This document shows, piece by piece, positions 15,771 to 23,119 of a stretch of 35,846 nucleotides of DNA. The position numbers and the translations under genes were made by a program. This DNA is from Candidatus Saccharibacteria bacterium UBA1235. Its GTDB lineage: Bacteria; Patescibacteriota; Saccharimonadia; Saccharimonadales; Saccharimonadaceae. The DNA is taken from the NCBI GenBank assembly GCA_002309075.1, contig DBWP01000005.1, forward strand, positions 1,830 through 37,675. The letters run 5' to 3'. The notes beneath the pieces were generated by a model that ran no database searches, was not told where the DNA came from, and was given only the letters and a program-made list of their open reading frames with translations. The stretch's first letter is position 1. Each line of letters starts with the position of its first letter.

Positions 15771-17768
15771 TTACAATAGGGTAGGCGGATCTAAGGTGAT
15801 ACGAAAATTTTTATCAAGGTTAGATAGCTCTTCAACCAACTTTTTCCTAGAGGTCGCCCGAACCGCAATTTCCCAGGTGTATCCCTTTATGGTTCTCTCG
15901 TGAAACGCTGGCATCGGCGGCGAAACCGCAAAATCTTTATTTTTAGCAAGCTCTCGCGCAGCCTCGCGAATTTTCCGGAGTACACTAGCCTCAGTTTTTA
16001 ACGTAATATCAACTTTTGCAATGTATTTGTAAGGAGGAAACCCGCCTTTTCGCCGCGTTTTTAAGGCGTAATTAGCAAAATCTACAAAATTTTCTTCCAC
16101 CGCAAATTTAAGTACAGGGTGTTCTGGGCGATAAGTTTGTATAATAACTTCGGCTTTTTCAATATGCCCACGCCCAACTCGCCCCATCACCTGAGTCAAA
16201 AGCTGAAAAACCCTCTCTTCTGCCGCAAAATCTGGCAAAGATAGCCCCGTATCTGCCGCCACCACTCCGACGGTTGCGAGCTTTGGTAAATCTAGGCCCT
16301 TAGCTAGCCCTTGCGTTCCAACTAAAATATCTACCGCACCTTCTTTAACTGCCGCGTAAACTTCTTCTAGTCCCTCACCTTTTTTATTATCTGCGTCAAA
16401 TCGCATTATCTTTGCTTTAGGGAACAAACGCCGAAGTTCCTCTTCAAGCAGTTTTGTGCCAAAACCTTTATGAACTAAATCTGGATGTCCGCATTTCGGG
16501 CAATTTTTAGGTACATTGACCTCAAATCCACAGGTATGGCATTTTAGCTTATAATTATCAACATGTAACGTTAGTGGCAAAAAACAGGTTGGACATAACA
16601 TTTCTTCGCCACAACTTTCGCAGATCGTAAGAGGAGAAGATCCGCGCCGATTATGGAAAATTAAAGTCTGCCGCCCATTTTCTAAGTTATCTTTAATAGA
16701 AGATAAAAGTTTATCCGAAAAATAGCGATTTTTGCGAAAATTATCTCGGTTTTTAAAATCCACGATTGAAATCTCGGGTTTTATCGCTGTGTCTTTTGCC
16801 TTAGCCTTTAATTCGACAAGCGATTTTTTCTGCTCTGCAACATAATAATCCGCCACCGTCGGTGTTGCTGAACCCAGTACTAAATCATATCCCCCAGTTT
16901 TCGCCATAAAGCTCGCAACCCTGATCGCCGAATATCTTGGCGCGTTTTCCTGATAGTAAGTCGGCTCATGCTCTTCATCAATAATAATCAGTCCCAGATT
17001 AGAAAGCGGCGAAAATAAAGCACTTCTTGGCCCGATAACTATCTTAGGCTCAGAAGAATCAAGCAGGGAATTAAAAATTAGATGCCTTTCAGCCTCGGTC
17101 TGTTTGGAATGTATCAGGGCGACTTTTTCGCCGAAGAATTCTCGGAAAACCTGGACTAATTGTCCCGTTAAAGCAATCTCCGGCACTAAAAGGATCGTTG
17201 ATTTTTGCCGTTTTAACGCGTCTAGAGCCATTTTAAGATATATGTTCGTTTTACCACTACCAGTAACGCCAAACAGTAGTTTCGTGGCTTCTGGTGCCTC
17301 CTGAAGACCAATAAGGGCCTTTTTTTGATGGGGGTTAAGCGGAATATTTCGAATTGCATGGACGGGTGACGGACCTGGAGGGGGACCCCCGCCGAGACTT
17401 GGCGAGGTGGGGGAGGAGAAGGTCCGGCAGGACCCGTCCAGAGCATTGCCGAACATTTGTTCGGTTTTTCTCCGTTTCTTCTCAATACCTTTAGGCAGAA
17501 CCATCGATACAACCTGCCCAGGCGACGCTGCATAATAATCGCTAATAAATTGAACCGTTTTTAAAAGATGTTCTGGCAGTGGCTTTGAATACAAAACTTT
17601 CGCAATAGTTTTAGTTTTGAAGTCCGGTTGTACAATTTTTTTCGTTACGATACCAGGAACTAACCGTTTTCCAAGTGGCACCATTACAATTTGCCCCGGA
17701 AGTAGGGAATTATCAAAATTATAGCTTAAAGCCCCCACCTTCCCCTCTGGCACTACCTCATAAAACAT
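15771..17768 (-). CDS. priA: Primosomal protein N' (replication restart helicase PriA)
   Basis: This 665-aa superfamily 2 helicase reloads the replisome at stalled forks. In order it has the N-terminal 3'-DNA-binding domain (1-98), the helicase core with GVTGSGKT near 168-175 and IIDEEHEP near 260, a zinc-binding segment with four CxxC pairs (CESC, CPTC, CHTC, CPKC; about 381-425), helicase motifs V and VI (GTQGLAKGLD; QVMGRVGRG), and a C-terminal domain. Residues about 109-137, rich in Gly, Pro and Ser, are encoded by an 86-bp palindromic repeat inserted in frame where the winged-helix linker should be. The ATG lies exactly six bases behind a TATAAT (17780-17775). A second copy of the same repeat lies just upstream of the promoter. 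Confidence 0.94.
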   Translation of the reverse strand: MFYEVVPEGKVGALSYNFDNSLLPGQIVMVPLGKRLVPGIVTKKIVQPDFKTKTIAKVLYSKPLPEHLLKTVQFISDYYAASPGQVVSMVLPKGIEKKRRKTEQMFGNALDGSCRTFSSPTSPSLGGGPPPGPSPVHAIRNIPLNPHQKKALIGLQEAPEATKLLFGVTGSGKTNIYLKMALDALKRQKSTILLVPEIALTGQLVQVFREFFGEKVALIHSKQTEAERHLIFNSLLDSSEPKIVIGPRSALFSPLSNLGLIIIDEEHEPTYYQENAPRYSAIRVASFMAKTGGYDLVLGSATPTVADYYVAEQKKSLVELKAKAKDTAIKPEISIVDFKNRDNFRKNRYFSDKLLSSIKDNLENGRQTLIFHNRRGSSPLTICESCGEEMLCPTCFLPLTLHVDNYKLKCHTCGFEVNVPKNCPKCGHPDLVHKGFGTKLLEEELRRLFPKAKIMRFDADNKKGEGLEEVYAAVKEGAVDILVGTQGLAKGLDLPKLATVGVVAADTGLSLPDFAAEERVFQLLTQVMGRVGRGHIEKAEVIIQTYRPEHPVLKFAVEENFVDFANYALKTRRKGGFPPYKYIAKVDITLKTEASVLRKIREAARELAKNKDFAVSPPMPAFHERTIKGYTWEIAVRATSRKKLVEELSNLDKNFRITLDPPTLL
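17357..17442 (+). repeat. GC-rich palindromic repeat, copy 1, inside priA
   Basis: This 86-bp unit is identical to 17787-17872. Outer arms TGGACGGGT (17359-17367) and ACCCGTCCA (17432-17440) pair, then CGGACC (17370-17375) with GGTCCG (17421-17426). The inner stem is CCCCCGCC (17386-17393) with GGTGGGGG (17406-17413, one G-T pair) around the 12-base loop GAGACTTGGCGA. It is read through in frame by priA on the opposite strand. Confidence 0.95.
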
Positions 17769-17774
17769 ATCTAT

Positions 17775-17780
17775 ATTATA
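17775..17780 (-). promoter_or_regulatory. -10 box of priA (leaderless)
   Basis: Minus-strand TATAAT is followed by six bases and the priA ATG at 17768. The region where a -35 box would lie (about 17798-17803) is inside the palindromic repeat and has no -35 consensus. Confidence 0.72.
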
Positions 17781-17786
17781 TCATAA

Positions 17787-17872
17787 CATGGACGGGTGAC
17801 GGACCTGGAGGGGGACCCCCGCCGAGACTTGGCGAGGTGGGGGAGGAGAAGGTCCGGCAGGACCCGTCCAGA
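17787..17872 (+). repeat. GC-rich palindromic repeat, copy 2, intergenic
   Basis: This is an identical 86-bp copy of the unit at 17357-17442 in the same orientation, 430 bp away. It fills the space between the divergent promoters of priA (-10 at 17780-17775) and the winged-helix gene (-35 at 17876). Confidence 0.95.
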
Positions 17873-17875
17873 ATG

Positions 17876-17905
17876 TTGTATTTTTTACAAGTTATATGCT
17901 ATAAT
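17876..17905 (+). promoter_or_regulatory. Promoter of the winged-helix / recJ / CYTH operon
   Basis: TTGTAT at 17876-17881 and TATAAT at 17900-17905, preceded by TGC, have an 18-base spacer. The -35 box begins four bases after the end of repeat copy 2. A GAGAGG ribosome site precedes the ATG at 17928. Confidence 0.65.
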
Positions 17906-17927
17906 AGAAAGAATTAAGAGAGGCAAA

Positions 17928-18218
17928 ATGTTAGATTTATTTATTTCTTCTAGAGTCCGTCGCAAAATTATCGTAGTATTTGCGAAATACCCTGATTTTA
18001 AAACTCATGTTCGTGGGCTTGCTAAATTAATCAAAGAAGACCCCGGCAACATCCAAAGGGAATTGGAGCGTATGGCTGAAGGTAATTTTCTTATCGTAAC
18101 TAAAAAAGGTAATACAAAAATTTACCAAACTAATAAGAGATACCCAATCTTAAAAGAGCTTCAAAGCATTGTTATTAAAAGCCAAAAGAACAACAAACCA
18201 TCTAAAACTATCGGTTAA
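17928..18218 (+). CDS. Winged helix-turn-helix DNA-binding protein (ArsR-like)
   Basis: This 96-aa basic protein has a helix with FISSRVRRKIIVVFAKYPDF, then the turn-helix THVRGLAKLIKEDPGNIQRE with the recognition helix, and the wing LERMAEGNFLIVTKKGNTKIY. This is the fold of small ArsR/MarR-like regulators that control, or sit beside, DNA-handling genes. No metal-binding Cys is present, so it is not a metal sensor. The start at 17928 has a GAGAGG site six bases upstream; a longer frame reaching back to 17796 would read through the palindromic repeat and the promoter and is rejected. It is first in an operon with recJ, 11 bases upstream of it. Confidence 0.72.
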   Translation: MLDLFISSRVRRKIIVVFAKYPDFKTHVRGLAKLIKEDPGNIQRELERMAEGNFLIVTKKGNTKIYQTNKRYPILKELQSIVIKSQKNNKPSKTIG

Positions 18219-18229
18219 TAGAGGTAGAA

Positions 18230-19849
18230 ATGAATAAATTATTTATTCAAATTCTCAAAAAAAGAGGCTTAAAGGATGATTTTTTAAACCCCAAATATGA
18301 AGATTTGACCAATCCATACGAGATAAACGATATGAAAAATGCCGTTTCTCGCATTAAAAATGCCATCTTAAAAAATGAAAAAATTTTAATTTATGGAGAC
18401 TACGATGTTGATGGGGTTACCGCGAGCACTTTAATGGAAGACGCGCTCATTCTCGCTGGGGTTAAACCTGAAAATATTGAAATTATGCTTCCAGATCGTT
18501 TTGTCGATGGTTACGGTATGTCGTCGCGCCTAATCAAAAAAGCTATAAAAGATAAGATCAATCTAGTCATTACAGTGGATTGTGGATCCAGAAATCATAA
18601 CATTATAGAGGAGTTAATCGAGCAAAAAATTGATACTATCGTAACCGATCATCACGAGTGTGAAGATATCCTCCCTCCGGCTATCGCCGTCATCAATCCG
18701 AAGCGCAAAGATTATGGTGGTCCAGAAGAATTAAAAAATCTCGCGGGTGTCGGAGTAGCCTTTATGCTTGCAAGGGCTCTCGTAAAAGAGGGAATGATAG
18801 AAGACGGTCAAGAGAAATGGCTGCTCGATCTTGTGCTGCTTGGAACGATCTGTGATCAGATGCTTCTCACGGGAGAAAATCGTATCCTTGGTTTTTACGG
18901 AATGAAAGTTTTAACAAAAACTCGTCGTCCTGGCATTAAGGAAATCATGAAAAACGCAGGGGTTAAAAAAATTACATCTGAATCTATTGGTTTTCAGATT
19001 GGCCCACGCCTTAACGCTGCCGGACGTTTCGAGACTGCTGAGCTTGCGTTGAATATTCTTCGCACTAAATCTAGCGCCGAGGCGGCTGCTCTCGCTTCGA
19101 AACTCGAAGAATTGAATAAGGCTCGTCGCGCTGAACAAAAAAATGCTACAGAAGAGATCATTAAACGTAAAAAAGAAAATACACCTGTAATAATCGAATC
19201 CGGTAAATGGCACGAAGGTATTATTGGCATTGTCGCCGGGCGTCTTGTCGAAACCTATCATAAGCCAGCCTTCGTCTTCACGGAGGTAGAAAATGGAATT
19301 CTTAAAGGTTCTGGTCGCAGTTTTGGCGATTTTAGTCTCGCTGCCGCCTTAGAATATGCAAAAGACGTCGTTATCAACGGAGGTGGTCATGCTGCCGCTG
19401 CAGGAGTTCGCATCTACGATAAAAATCTTTACGCATTTCGCGAAAAAATTAATTTTTATTATGATAGCCTAAAACTAAAAAATCAGAAAAAATTTTTTGA
19501 AAGTAGGGCCGATCTAGAAATTGATAATCTAGAAGATTTTACTATAGACTTTTTAGACGACCTTAAACTTTTGGAACCTTTCGGGGCGGGGAATGAGGAA
19601 CCGATTTTTTGCCTTAAAAATGTTGAAATTCTAGATATTAAACGAATGGGTGATAAAGGCCAACATCTTCGCCTCGATATTAGGGATAAAAATGGCAAAA
19701 CTCTAAAATGCGTTGCCTTTTTTGCTCCTGAAAAATGGTTCGATCTTTATAGTGATGCGCGCTACAATATCTTTATTAAACCAGCCGAAAACGAATGGAA
19801 TGGCACTCGTTCTATTGAAGCTCGAATTTGTGATATAATTGAGTCATGA
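18230..19849 (+). CDS. recJ: Single-stranded-DNA-specific exonuclease RecJ
   Basis: This 539-aa DHH-family 5'-3' exonuclease acts in recombination and mismatch repair. The DHH domain carries DYDVDG at 57-62, VDCGS near 116-120 and DHH at 140-142 as metal ligands. The DHHA1 domain carries GGGHAAAAG near 384-392. A C-terminal OB-like domain (about 455-539, FGAGNEEPIFCLKNVEI) binds single strands. It is near the usual length of 550-580. The ATG has a GAGG site. Its last four bases overlap the ATG of the CYTH gene (ATGA), so the two are coupled. Operon with an upstream winged-helix gene. Confidence 0.95.
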   Translation: MNKLFIQILKKRGLKDDFLNPKYEDLTNPYEINDMKNAVSRIKNAILKNEKILIYGDYDVDGVTASTLMEDALILAGVKPENIEIMLPDRFVDGYGMSSRLIKKAIKDKINLVITVDCGSRNHNIIEELIEQKIDTIVTDHHECEDILPPAIAVINPKRKDYGGPEELKNLAGVGVAFMLARALVKEGMIEDGQEKWLLDLVLLGTICDQMLLTGENRILGFYGMKVLTKTRRPGIKEIMKNAGVKKITSESIGFQIGPRLNAAGRFETAELALNILRTKSSAEAAALASKLEELNKARRAEQKNATEEIIKRKKENTPVIIESGKWHEGIIGIVAGRLVETYHKPAFVFTEVENGILKGSGRSFGDFSLAAALEYAKDVVINGGGHAAAAGVRIYDKNLYAFREKINFYYDSLKLKNQKKFFESRADLEIDNLEDFTIDFLDDLKLLEPFGAGNEEPIFCLKNVEILDIKRMGDKGQHLRLDIRDKNGKTLKCVAFFAPEKWFDLYSDARYNIFIKPAENEWNGTRSIEARICDIIES

Positions 19850-20376
19850 AGAAGATTATTTTAAAATATCATCTTAAAAACCGTGACAAATTTGAAGAGA
19901 AATTAAACGATATTGATATGGAATTTGGTGCCATTTACTGGCAGCACGATCGCGTCTATGCTCCGCGTGGGTACAAAAGACAGATGAATCTCCCGCGCCT
20001 AGTTATGCGTACTGAGCTAAGAGCAGTCGACGAGCCGCCGAAGTATTATTTGATTCTTCGCCGCCATATCGAGGATTCCGGCGTAGATATTATCGAAAAA
20101 ACTCCAATAGAAGATTATACAAGCGCTGTAAACACGGTCTTGCAACTTGGTTTTAAGCAAATTGGTGAAGTTTCGCGCCGTCGTCAAACTCTCGAAACAG
20201 GCAAGGATACCATCATTCATTTAGACGAAATTGACGGCAAGAACGAAGTCTACGCCAAAATCGAGTCAATCTTGGACTCTAAAGATTCTATTGAAACTGT
20301 TAGAGATGAGCTTAAAAGAACCTTTAGAGACCTCGGCGAATTCGACGTAACCGAAAAGCCGTATTCCGAAATGTAA
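19846..20376 (+). CDS. CYTH-domain protein (class IV adenylate cyclase / triphosphatase-like)
   Basis: This 176-aa protein fits the CYTH (triphosphate tunnel) fold: an N-terminal strand KKIILKYHLK in place of the usual ExExK, a basic YYLILRRHIED strand, a GFKQIGEVSRRRQTL segment with the clustered Arg residues of the tunnel, IHLDEIDG, then YAKIES where the family has a V-E-I-E strand, and a C-terminal helix. Such proteins hydrolyse inorganic triphosphate or thiamine triphosphate, or make cAMP. The N-terminal acidic motif is degenerate (only Lys and His remain), so metal binding and activity are doubtful. It is coupled to recJ by a 4-bp overlap. Nothing in the neighbourhood tells the substrate. 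Confidence 0.7.
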   Translation: MKKIILKYHLKNRDKFEEKLNDIDMEFGAIYWQHDRVYAPRGYKRQMNLPRLVMRTELRAVDEPPKYYLILRRHIEDSGVDIIEKTPIEDYTSAVNTVLQLGFKQIGEVSRRRQTLETGKDTIIHLDEIDGKNEVYAKIESILDSKDSIETVRDELKRTFRDLGEFDVTEKPYSEM

Positions 20377-20390
20377 ATATAATATAAAGA

Positions 20391-21377
20391 TTAACCTCTC
20401 GGCGGTTCGCCATCTGGCTCGCCGAGTAATTTTTTGGACTTAATTTCATAGCGCCGGCCATTTACTGGCGACACATAATAATCTTCGTTCAAAAGATTTA
20501 CAAACATTGTTAAATCTTTATCGTCCATAATAATAATTGAACCATCGTCATCAGTCATCAATTCGAGCTGCATTTCATCCGCATATTCAAGCAATTTATT
20601 TTGCGGCATTTCTTCGGCGATGTCCATCGCTTGAACCTTTTTCAAAATAGGCTTTTTATTCGCAAGCAAAGCATCAAGCGTTAATCCTTCCGCAAAAGAT
20701 AACTTATACTTTTCGGTTAGCTCCTTAGCCTTCGCCTCTGCAATCACCTGTGATTTAAAATCATACTGGAATAGGTTTTCAAATTTTGCTTGATTGAACA
20801 CAATAATTGTACCGTCAACAATCGCAACTTGATTATCATCCGGCATTTTAAGTGCAATTTCTGCTGAAAACGGCTCAAAGCTCTCGCCGTTAATTTCCCA
20901 AGAAGTCGCCCCCTTAAGTGCCGCAGAAGCCGAAATTAGTTTCGCGACATAAAAAGTCTTCATTCCAGCTTCGCCTGGATAAGTAAACTTCGCAATAATA
21001 CCTTTTACTTTTTTGAAATCATATTCATTTTCTGAAAAATAATCGATATCTTTATATTCATTCTCGATCAAATGAATTAAAGTTTCAGCTCGACCAACTT
21101 TAGAAAGGGAAGTACGATAAATCACCTTATCCTCACCATCCGCTTTTTCATATTCGCGACATTCCAACCCTTTTTCGGCTTCTTCAATAATATAATTTGC
21201 CGCTCCCTGCATAAACATCGACTTCACCGCCCCAGTCAACTTGTCGGAATATTTGATTTTGTATGGCGTGTAGTTTTTATTGAACAAAAAGAGTTCCGCA
21301 GAAACATTATTTTTTACTTCATCGATCTCATTCGCCCAAAGAAAGACGTCAAATGGCTCACCAGTATTTTCTTCCAT
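20391..21377 (-). CDS. KwaB-like protein (DUF4868), without KwaA
   Basis: This 328-aa soluble protein has no membrane segment. The central VDGTIIVFNQAKFENLFQY followed by helices, and the C-terminal LLEYADEMQLELMTDDDGSI-IIMDDKDLTMFVNLLNEDYY segment followed by YEIKSKKLL, match the DUF4868 pattern as I know it. DUF4868 is the family of KwaB, the cytosolic partner of the membrane protein KwaA in the Kiwa anti-phage system. No KwaA-like four-helix membrane gene lies within the window, so it is an orphan. Start: ATG at 21377 with an AGGA site eight bases upstream. A GTG in frame at 21389 overlaps that site and is rejected. It is convergent with the CYTH gene, without a terminator between. A defence role is an inference. 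Confidence 0.68.
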   Translation of the reverse strand: MEENTGEPFDVFLWANEIDEVKNNVSAELFLFNKNYTPYKIKYSDKLTGAVKSMFMQGAANYIIEEAEKGLECREYEKADGEDKVIYRTSLSKVGRAETLIHLIENEYKDIDYFSENEYDFKKVKGIIAKFTYPGEAGMKTFYVAKLISASAALKGATSWEINGESFEPFSAEIALKMPDDNQVAIVDGTIIVFNQAKFENLFQYDFKSQVIAEAKAKELTEKYKLSFAEGLTLDALLANKKPILKKVQAMDIAEEMPQNKLLEYADEMQLELMTDDDGSIIIMDDKDLTMFVNLLNEDYYVSPVNGRRYEIKSKKLLGEPDGEPPRG

Positions 21378-21567
21378 ATTTTTCCTCACTTATTTGTTTT
21401 ATTATACCACAGAGCAGGGCGAAACTTATTAAATTCAAGGTTTTGAGTTGTTCGGTTTTTATAACATAAACATAAAAAAACACAAGATTAATTTGTTCGG
21501 CTTTTAACAGGGGAGTTTTCCACATTCTGTGTAAAACAAAAAAACATAAAAAATCTTAAAAAAGCTC

Positions 21568-21596
21568 TTGCATTTTGTAAAAAAATATATTAAACT
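21568..21596 (+). promoter_or_regulatory. Promoter of a possible non-coding RNA
   Basis: TTGCAT at 21568-21573 and TAAACT at 21591-21596 are spaced by 17 bases, in an otherwise A-rich stretch. A start near 21603 would make an RNA that does not encode a protein of normal size. Confidence 0.5.
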
Positions 21597-21602
21597 GAAA
21601 TC

Positions 21603-21780
21603 AGTGGAAATAATAATAAAAACCACAAACAAAAATGTACATTAAAAAACGTTTGAGGCCGACCAACTAGGAGCTGGGCGCGCATTAACCTGTAAAGCGA
21701 GATGCGTAACCAAAATCGTGTGCACTTTATTTAACACACCTCCCAATAAAACTCTATGGTCAAAGACCAATACACAATAA
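21603..21780 (+). ncRNA. Possible structured RNA upstream of rsmH
   Basis: Behind the promoter the sequence is less AT-rich than its surroundings and contains CGCAT/ATGCG (near 21687 and 21704), GTGTG/CACAC (near 21718 and 21736) and GGTC/GACC (near 21764 and 21771) hairpins. A CACCTCCC stretch near 21738 is the same as the anti-Shine-Dalgarno end of 16S rRNA. An 11-codon frame (21635-21670) lies at its start. I match it to no known RNA family. The ends are uncertain. Confidence 0.35.
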
Positions 21781-21911
21781 GTCTCTCAACGGCTGCGATT
21801 CTATGATTGGCTTAGCGCAAATCGAAAATCGTGGTAGATTAATTGTGAAATAAACAAAAATCGAACAAAAACAAACACGCCAAGTTTCTAGTTGAACGGT
21901 CTCAAACAGTG

Positions 21912-21917
21912 TATAAT
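21912..21917 (+). promoter_or_regulatory. -10 box of rsmH (leaderless)
   Basis: TATAAT is followed by six bases and the ATG at 21924. An in-frame GTG at 21909 overlaps the box itself and cannot be the start of a transcript begun there. Confidence 0.75.
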
Positions 21918-21923
21918 ATAGGT

Positions 21924-22793
21924 ATGGAGAAACTACATATACCTGTGTTACTACCGGAAGTGATAAAAAGTCTGTCCCCACGACCTGATGAGAAATATCT
22001 AGATCTCACAGCTGGCTATGGTGGACATGCGAAGTCAATTTTGGATGTGACACTGAATTACAAAGATTCTGTACTGGTAGATCGCGATGATTTTGCAATA
22101 GAACATCTAAAAGCAAAATTTCCGCAGACAAATATCATGCATATGGATTTTTATAGCGCAGTGCTGCAGTTAATTGAGTGTGGTAAAACTTTCGATATAA
22201 TACTGGCTGATTTTGGAGTTTCTTCTCCGCAACTAGACTTGAAAGATCGCGGTTTTTCGTTTAAAAACGAGGGGCCTCTAGATATGCGGATGGATCGACG
22301 ACAAAAATTAACAGCAAGCGATGTTGTTAATAAATATAGTGAACGCGAACTTGCCGAAATTTTTGTAAAGTATGGTGAAGAAAAAGCCGGCCGAGCAAAA
22401 ATGCTTGCAAGGGAAATAGTCACTCATCGTCCCATCACGACCACTCGCGAACTTGCTGATTTAATCGCGTCAAAGTCGAAGTACAGTCATACCCACCCTG
22501 CAACAAAAGTTTTTCAAGCGATTCGTATCGTAGTAAACGACGAACTCGAGGAAATTGAAAAAACTCTCCCGCTTCTTCCGAAATTACTAAATAAAAATGG
22601 ACGTCTCGGCTTAATTACTTTCCATAGTCTTGAAGACCGGTTAGTAAAAGATTATTTCAAAGAGGCTACCAGCCACGGCGAAGAATCTGAATTAACCCTA
22701 AAAACTAAAAAACCAATAGTTGCGGAACAACAGGAGTTAGTTATCAACCCGCGCGCCCGGAGTGCAAAACTGCGAGTGGTTGTGCGGAATTGA
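21924..22793 (+). CDS. rsmH: 16S rRNA (cytosine(1402)-N4)-methyltransferase RsmH
   Basis: This 289-aa SAM-dependent enzyme methylates C1402 of 16S rRNA in the P site. It opens with HIPVLLPEVIKSLSPRPDEKYLDLTAGYGGHA, where the GYGGH loop binds SAM, followed by DILADFGVSSPQLD, the DRGFSFKNEGPLDMRMD signature, VFQAIRIVVNDELEE and LITFHSLEDRLVK. All family signatures are present, and the length is near the usual 300-310. It opens the division and wall cluster, as in most bacteria, but mraZ is absent and a non-coding region is in its place. The ATG at 21924 lies six bases after TATAAT. Confidence 0.95.
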   Translation: MEKLHIPVLLPEVIKSLSPRPDEKYLDLTAGYGGHAKSILDVTLNYKDSVLVDRDDFAIEHLKAKFPQTNIMHMDFYSAVLQLIECGKTFDIILADFGVSSPQLDLKDRGFSFKNEGPLDMRMDRRQKLTASDVVNKYSERELAEIFVKYGEEKAGRAKMLAREIVTHRPITTTRELADLIASKSKYSHTHPATKVFQAIRIVVNDELEEIEKTLPLLPKLLNKNGRLGLITFHSLEDRLVKDYFKEATSHGEESELTLKTKKPIVAEQQELVINPRARSAKLRVVVRN

Positions 22794-22829
22794 TAAAAAT
22801 AAAAAAATAAAACAAAAAAAGGAGGCAAT

Positions 22830-22895
22830 ATGCCAAAGCAAATCGTAGTCGCGAACAAATCTCGCAAACAAACCGTTAAGGTAAATTTCCGCTAA
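22830..22895 (+). CDS. 21-aa peptide with strong ribosome site
   Basis: ATG at 22830 with GGAGG five bases upstream, the best Shine-Dalgarno in the window, opens a frame for MPKQIVVANKSRKQTVKVNFR and then TAA. The peptide is strongly basic with no membrane segment. It lies 36 bases after rsmH, and its stop is 12 bases before the strong hairpin of the probable structured RNA. It could be a leader peptide that controls ftsL expression, or a small nucleic-acid-binding protein. I do not recognise it. Confidence 0.5.
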   Translation: MPKQIVVANKSRKQTVKVNFR

Positions 22896-22907
22896 TAAAA
22901 TAGCGAA

Positions 22908-23070
22908 GGCGGGGCATCACAGTAGCCCCGCCACCAGGAAAGAATAACTGCGACATGGGCCCTTTTCTATGGCCCACCAAAAAGAGTTTTCACAGAGAGT
23001 GTGAAGTGTATGACCTTCCTGGGCTCCGTTCAAGCGGTTACTTATAGCTCTGCTGTTTGAACGCCCCAGA
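22908..23070 (+). ncRNA. Structured RNA between the 21-aa ORF and ftsL
   Basis: Several helices are perfect. GGCGGGGC (22908-22915) pairs with GCCCCGCC (22925-22932). CCAGGAA (22934-22940) pairs with TTCCTGG (23016-23022), enclosing TGGGCC (22956-22961)/GGCCCA (22971-22976) and TTCACA (22989-22994)/TGTGAA (23000-23005). GTTCAA (23028-23033) pairs with TTGAAC (23057-23062), with GGGC/GCCC below it. This is a multi-branched fold in a region without a protein frame. It shows neither the RNase P core nor the SRP RNA loop that I would recognise. It may be a cis-acting leader of ftsL or a separate RNA. Confidence 0.6.
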
Positions 23071-23119
23071 CTAGGATAATTGAATTAGAAAAACAAAAAT
23101 CAAGCGAGGAAAAATAAAA

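Larger units (their letters stand above)
21378..21923. other. Long AT-rich non-coding region upstream of rsmH
   Basis: No open frame above 30 codons fits here. The left half is AT-rich with A-runs and TTGTTCGG motifs at 21448 and 21493. A strong promoter lies at 21568-21596 and is followed by a probable structured RNA. The rsmH leaderless promoter closes the region. Confidence 0.7.

Noticed and set aside
17796..17927. Upstream extension of the winged-helix gene through the palindromic repeat
   Set aside because: The extension reads across repeat copy 2 and the -35/-10 promoter; the ATG at 17928 has a good ribosome site and begins the domain.
21635..21670. 11-codon ORF (MYIKKRLRPTN) after the promoter upstream of rsmH
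   Set aside because: It has no ribosome site and is too short to support; noted only as part of the possible RNA.
22908..23070. RNase P RNA or SRP RNA at the structured region before ftsL
   Set aside because: I see neither the conserved RNase P core sequences nor the SRP GGAA/GNAR loop; left as an unnamed RNA.
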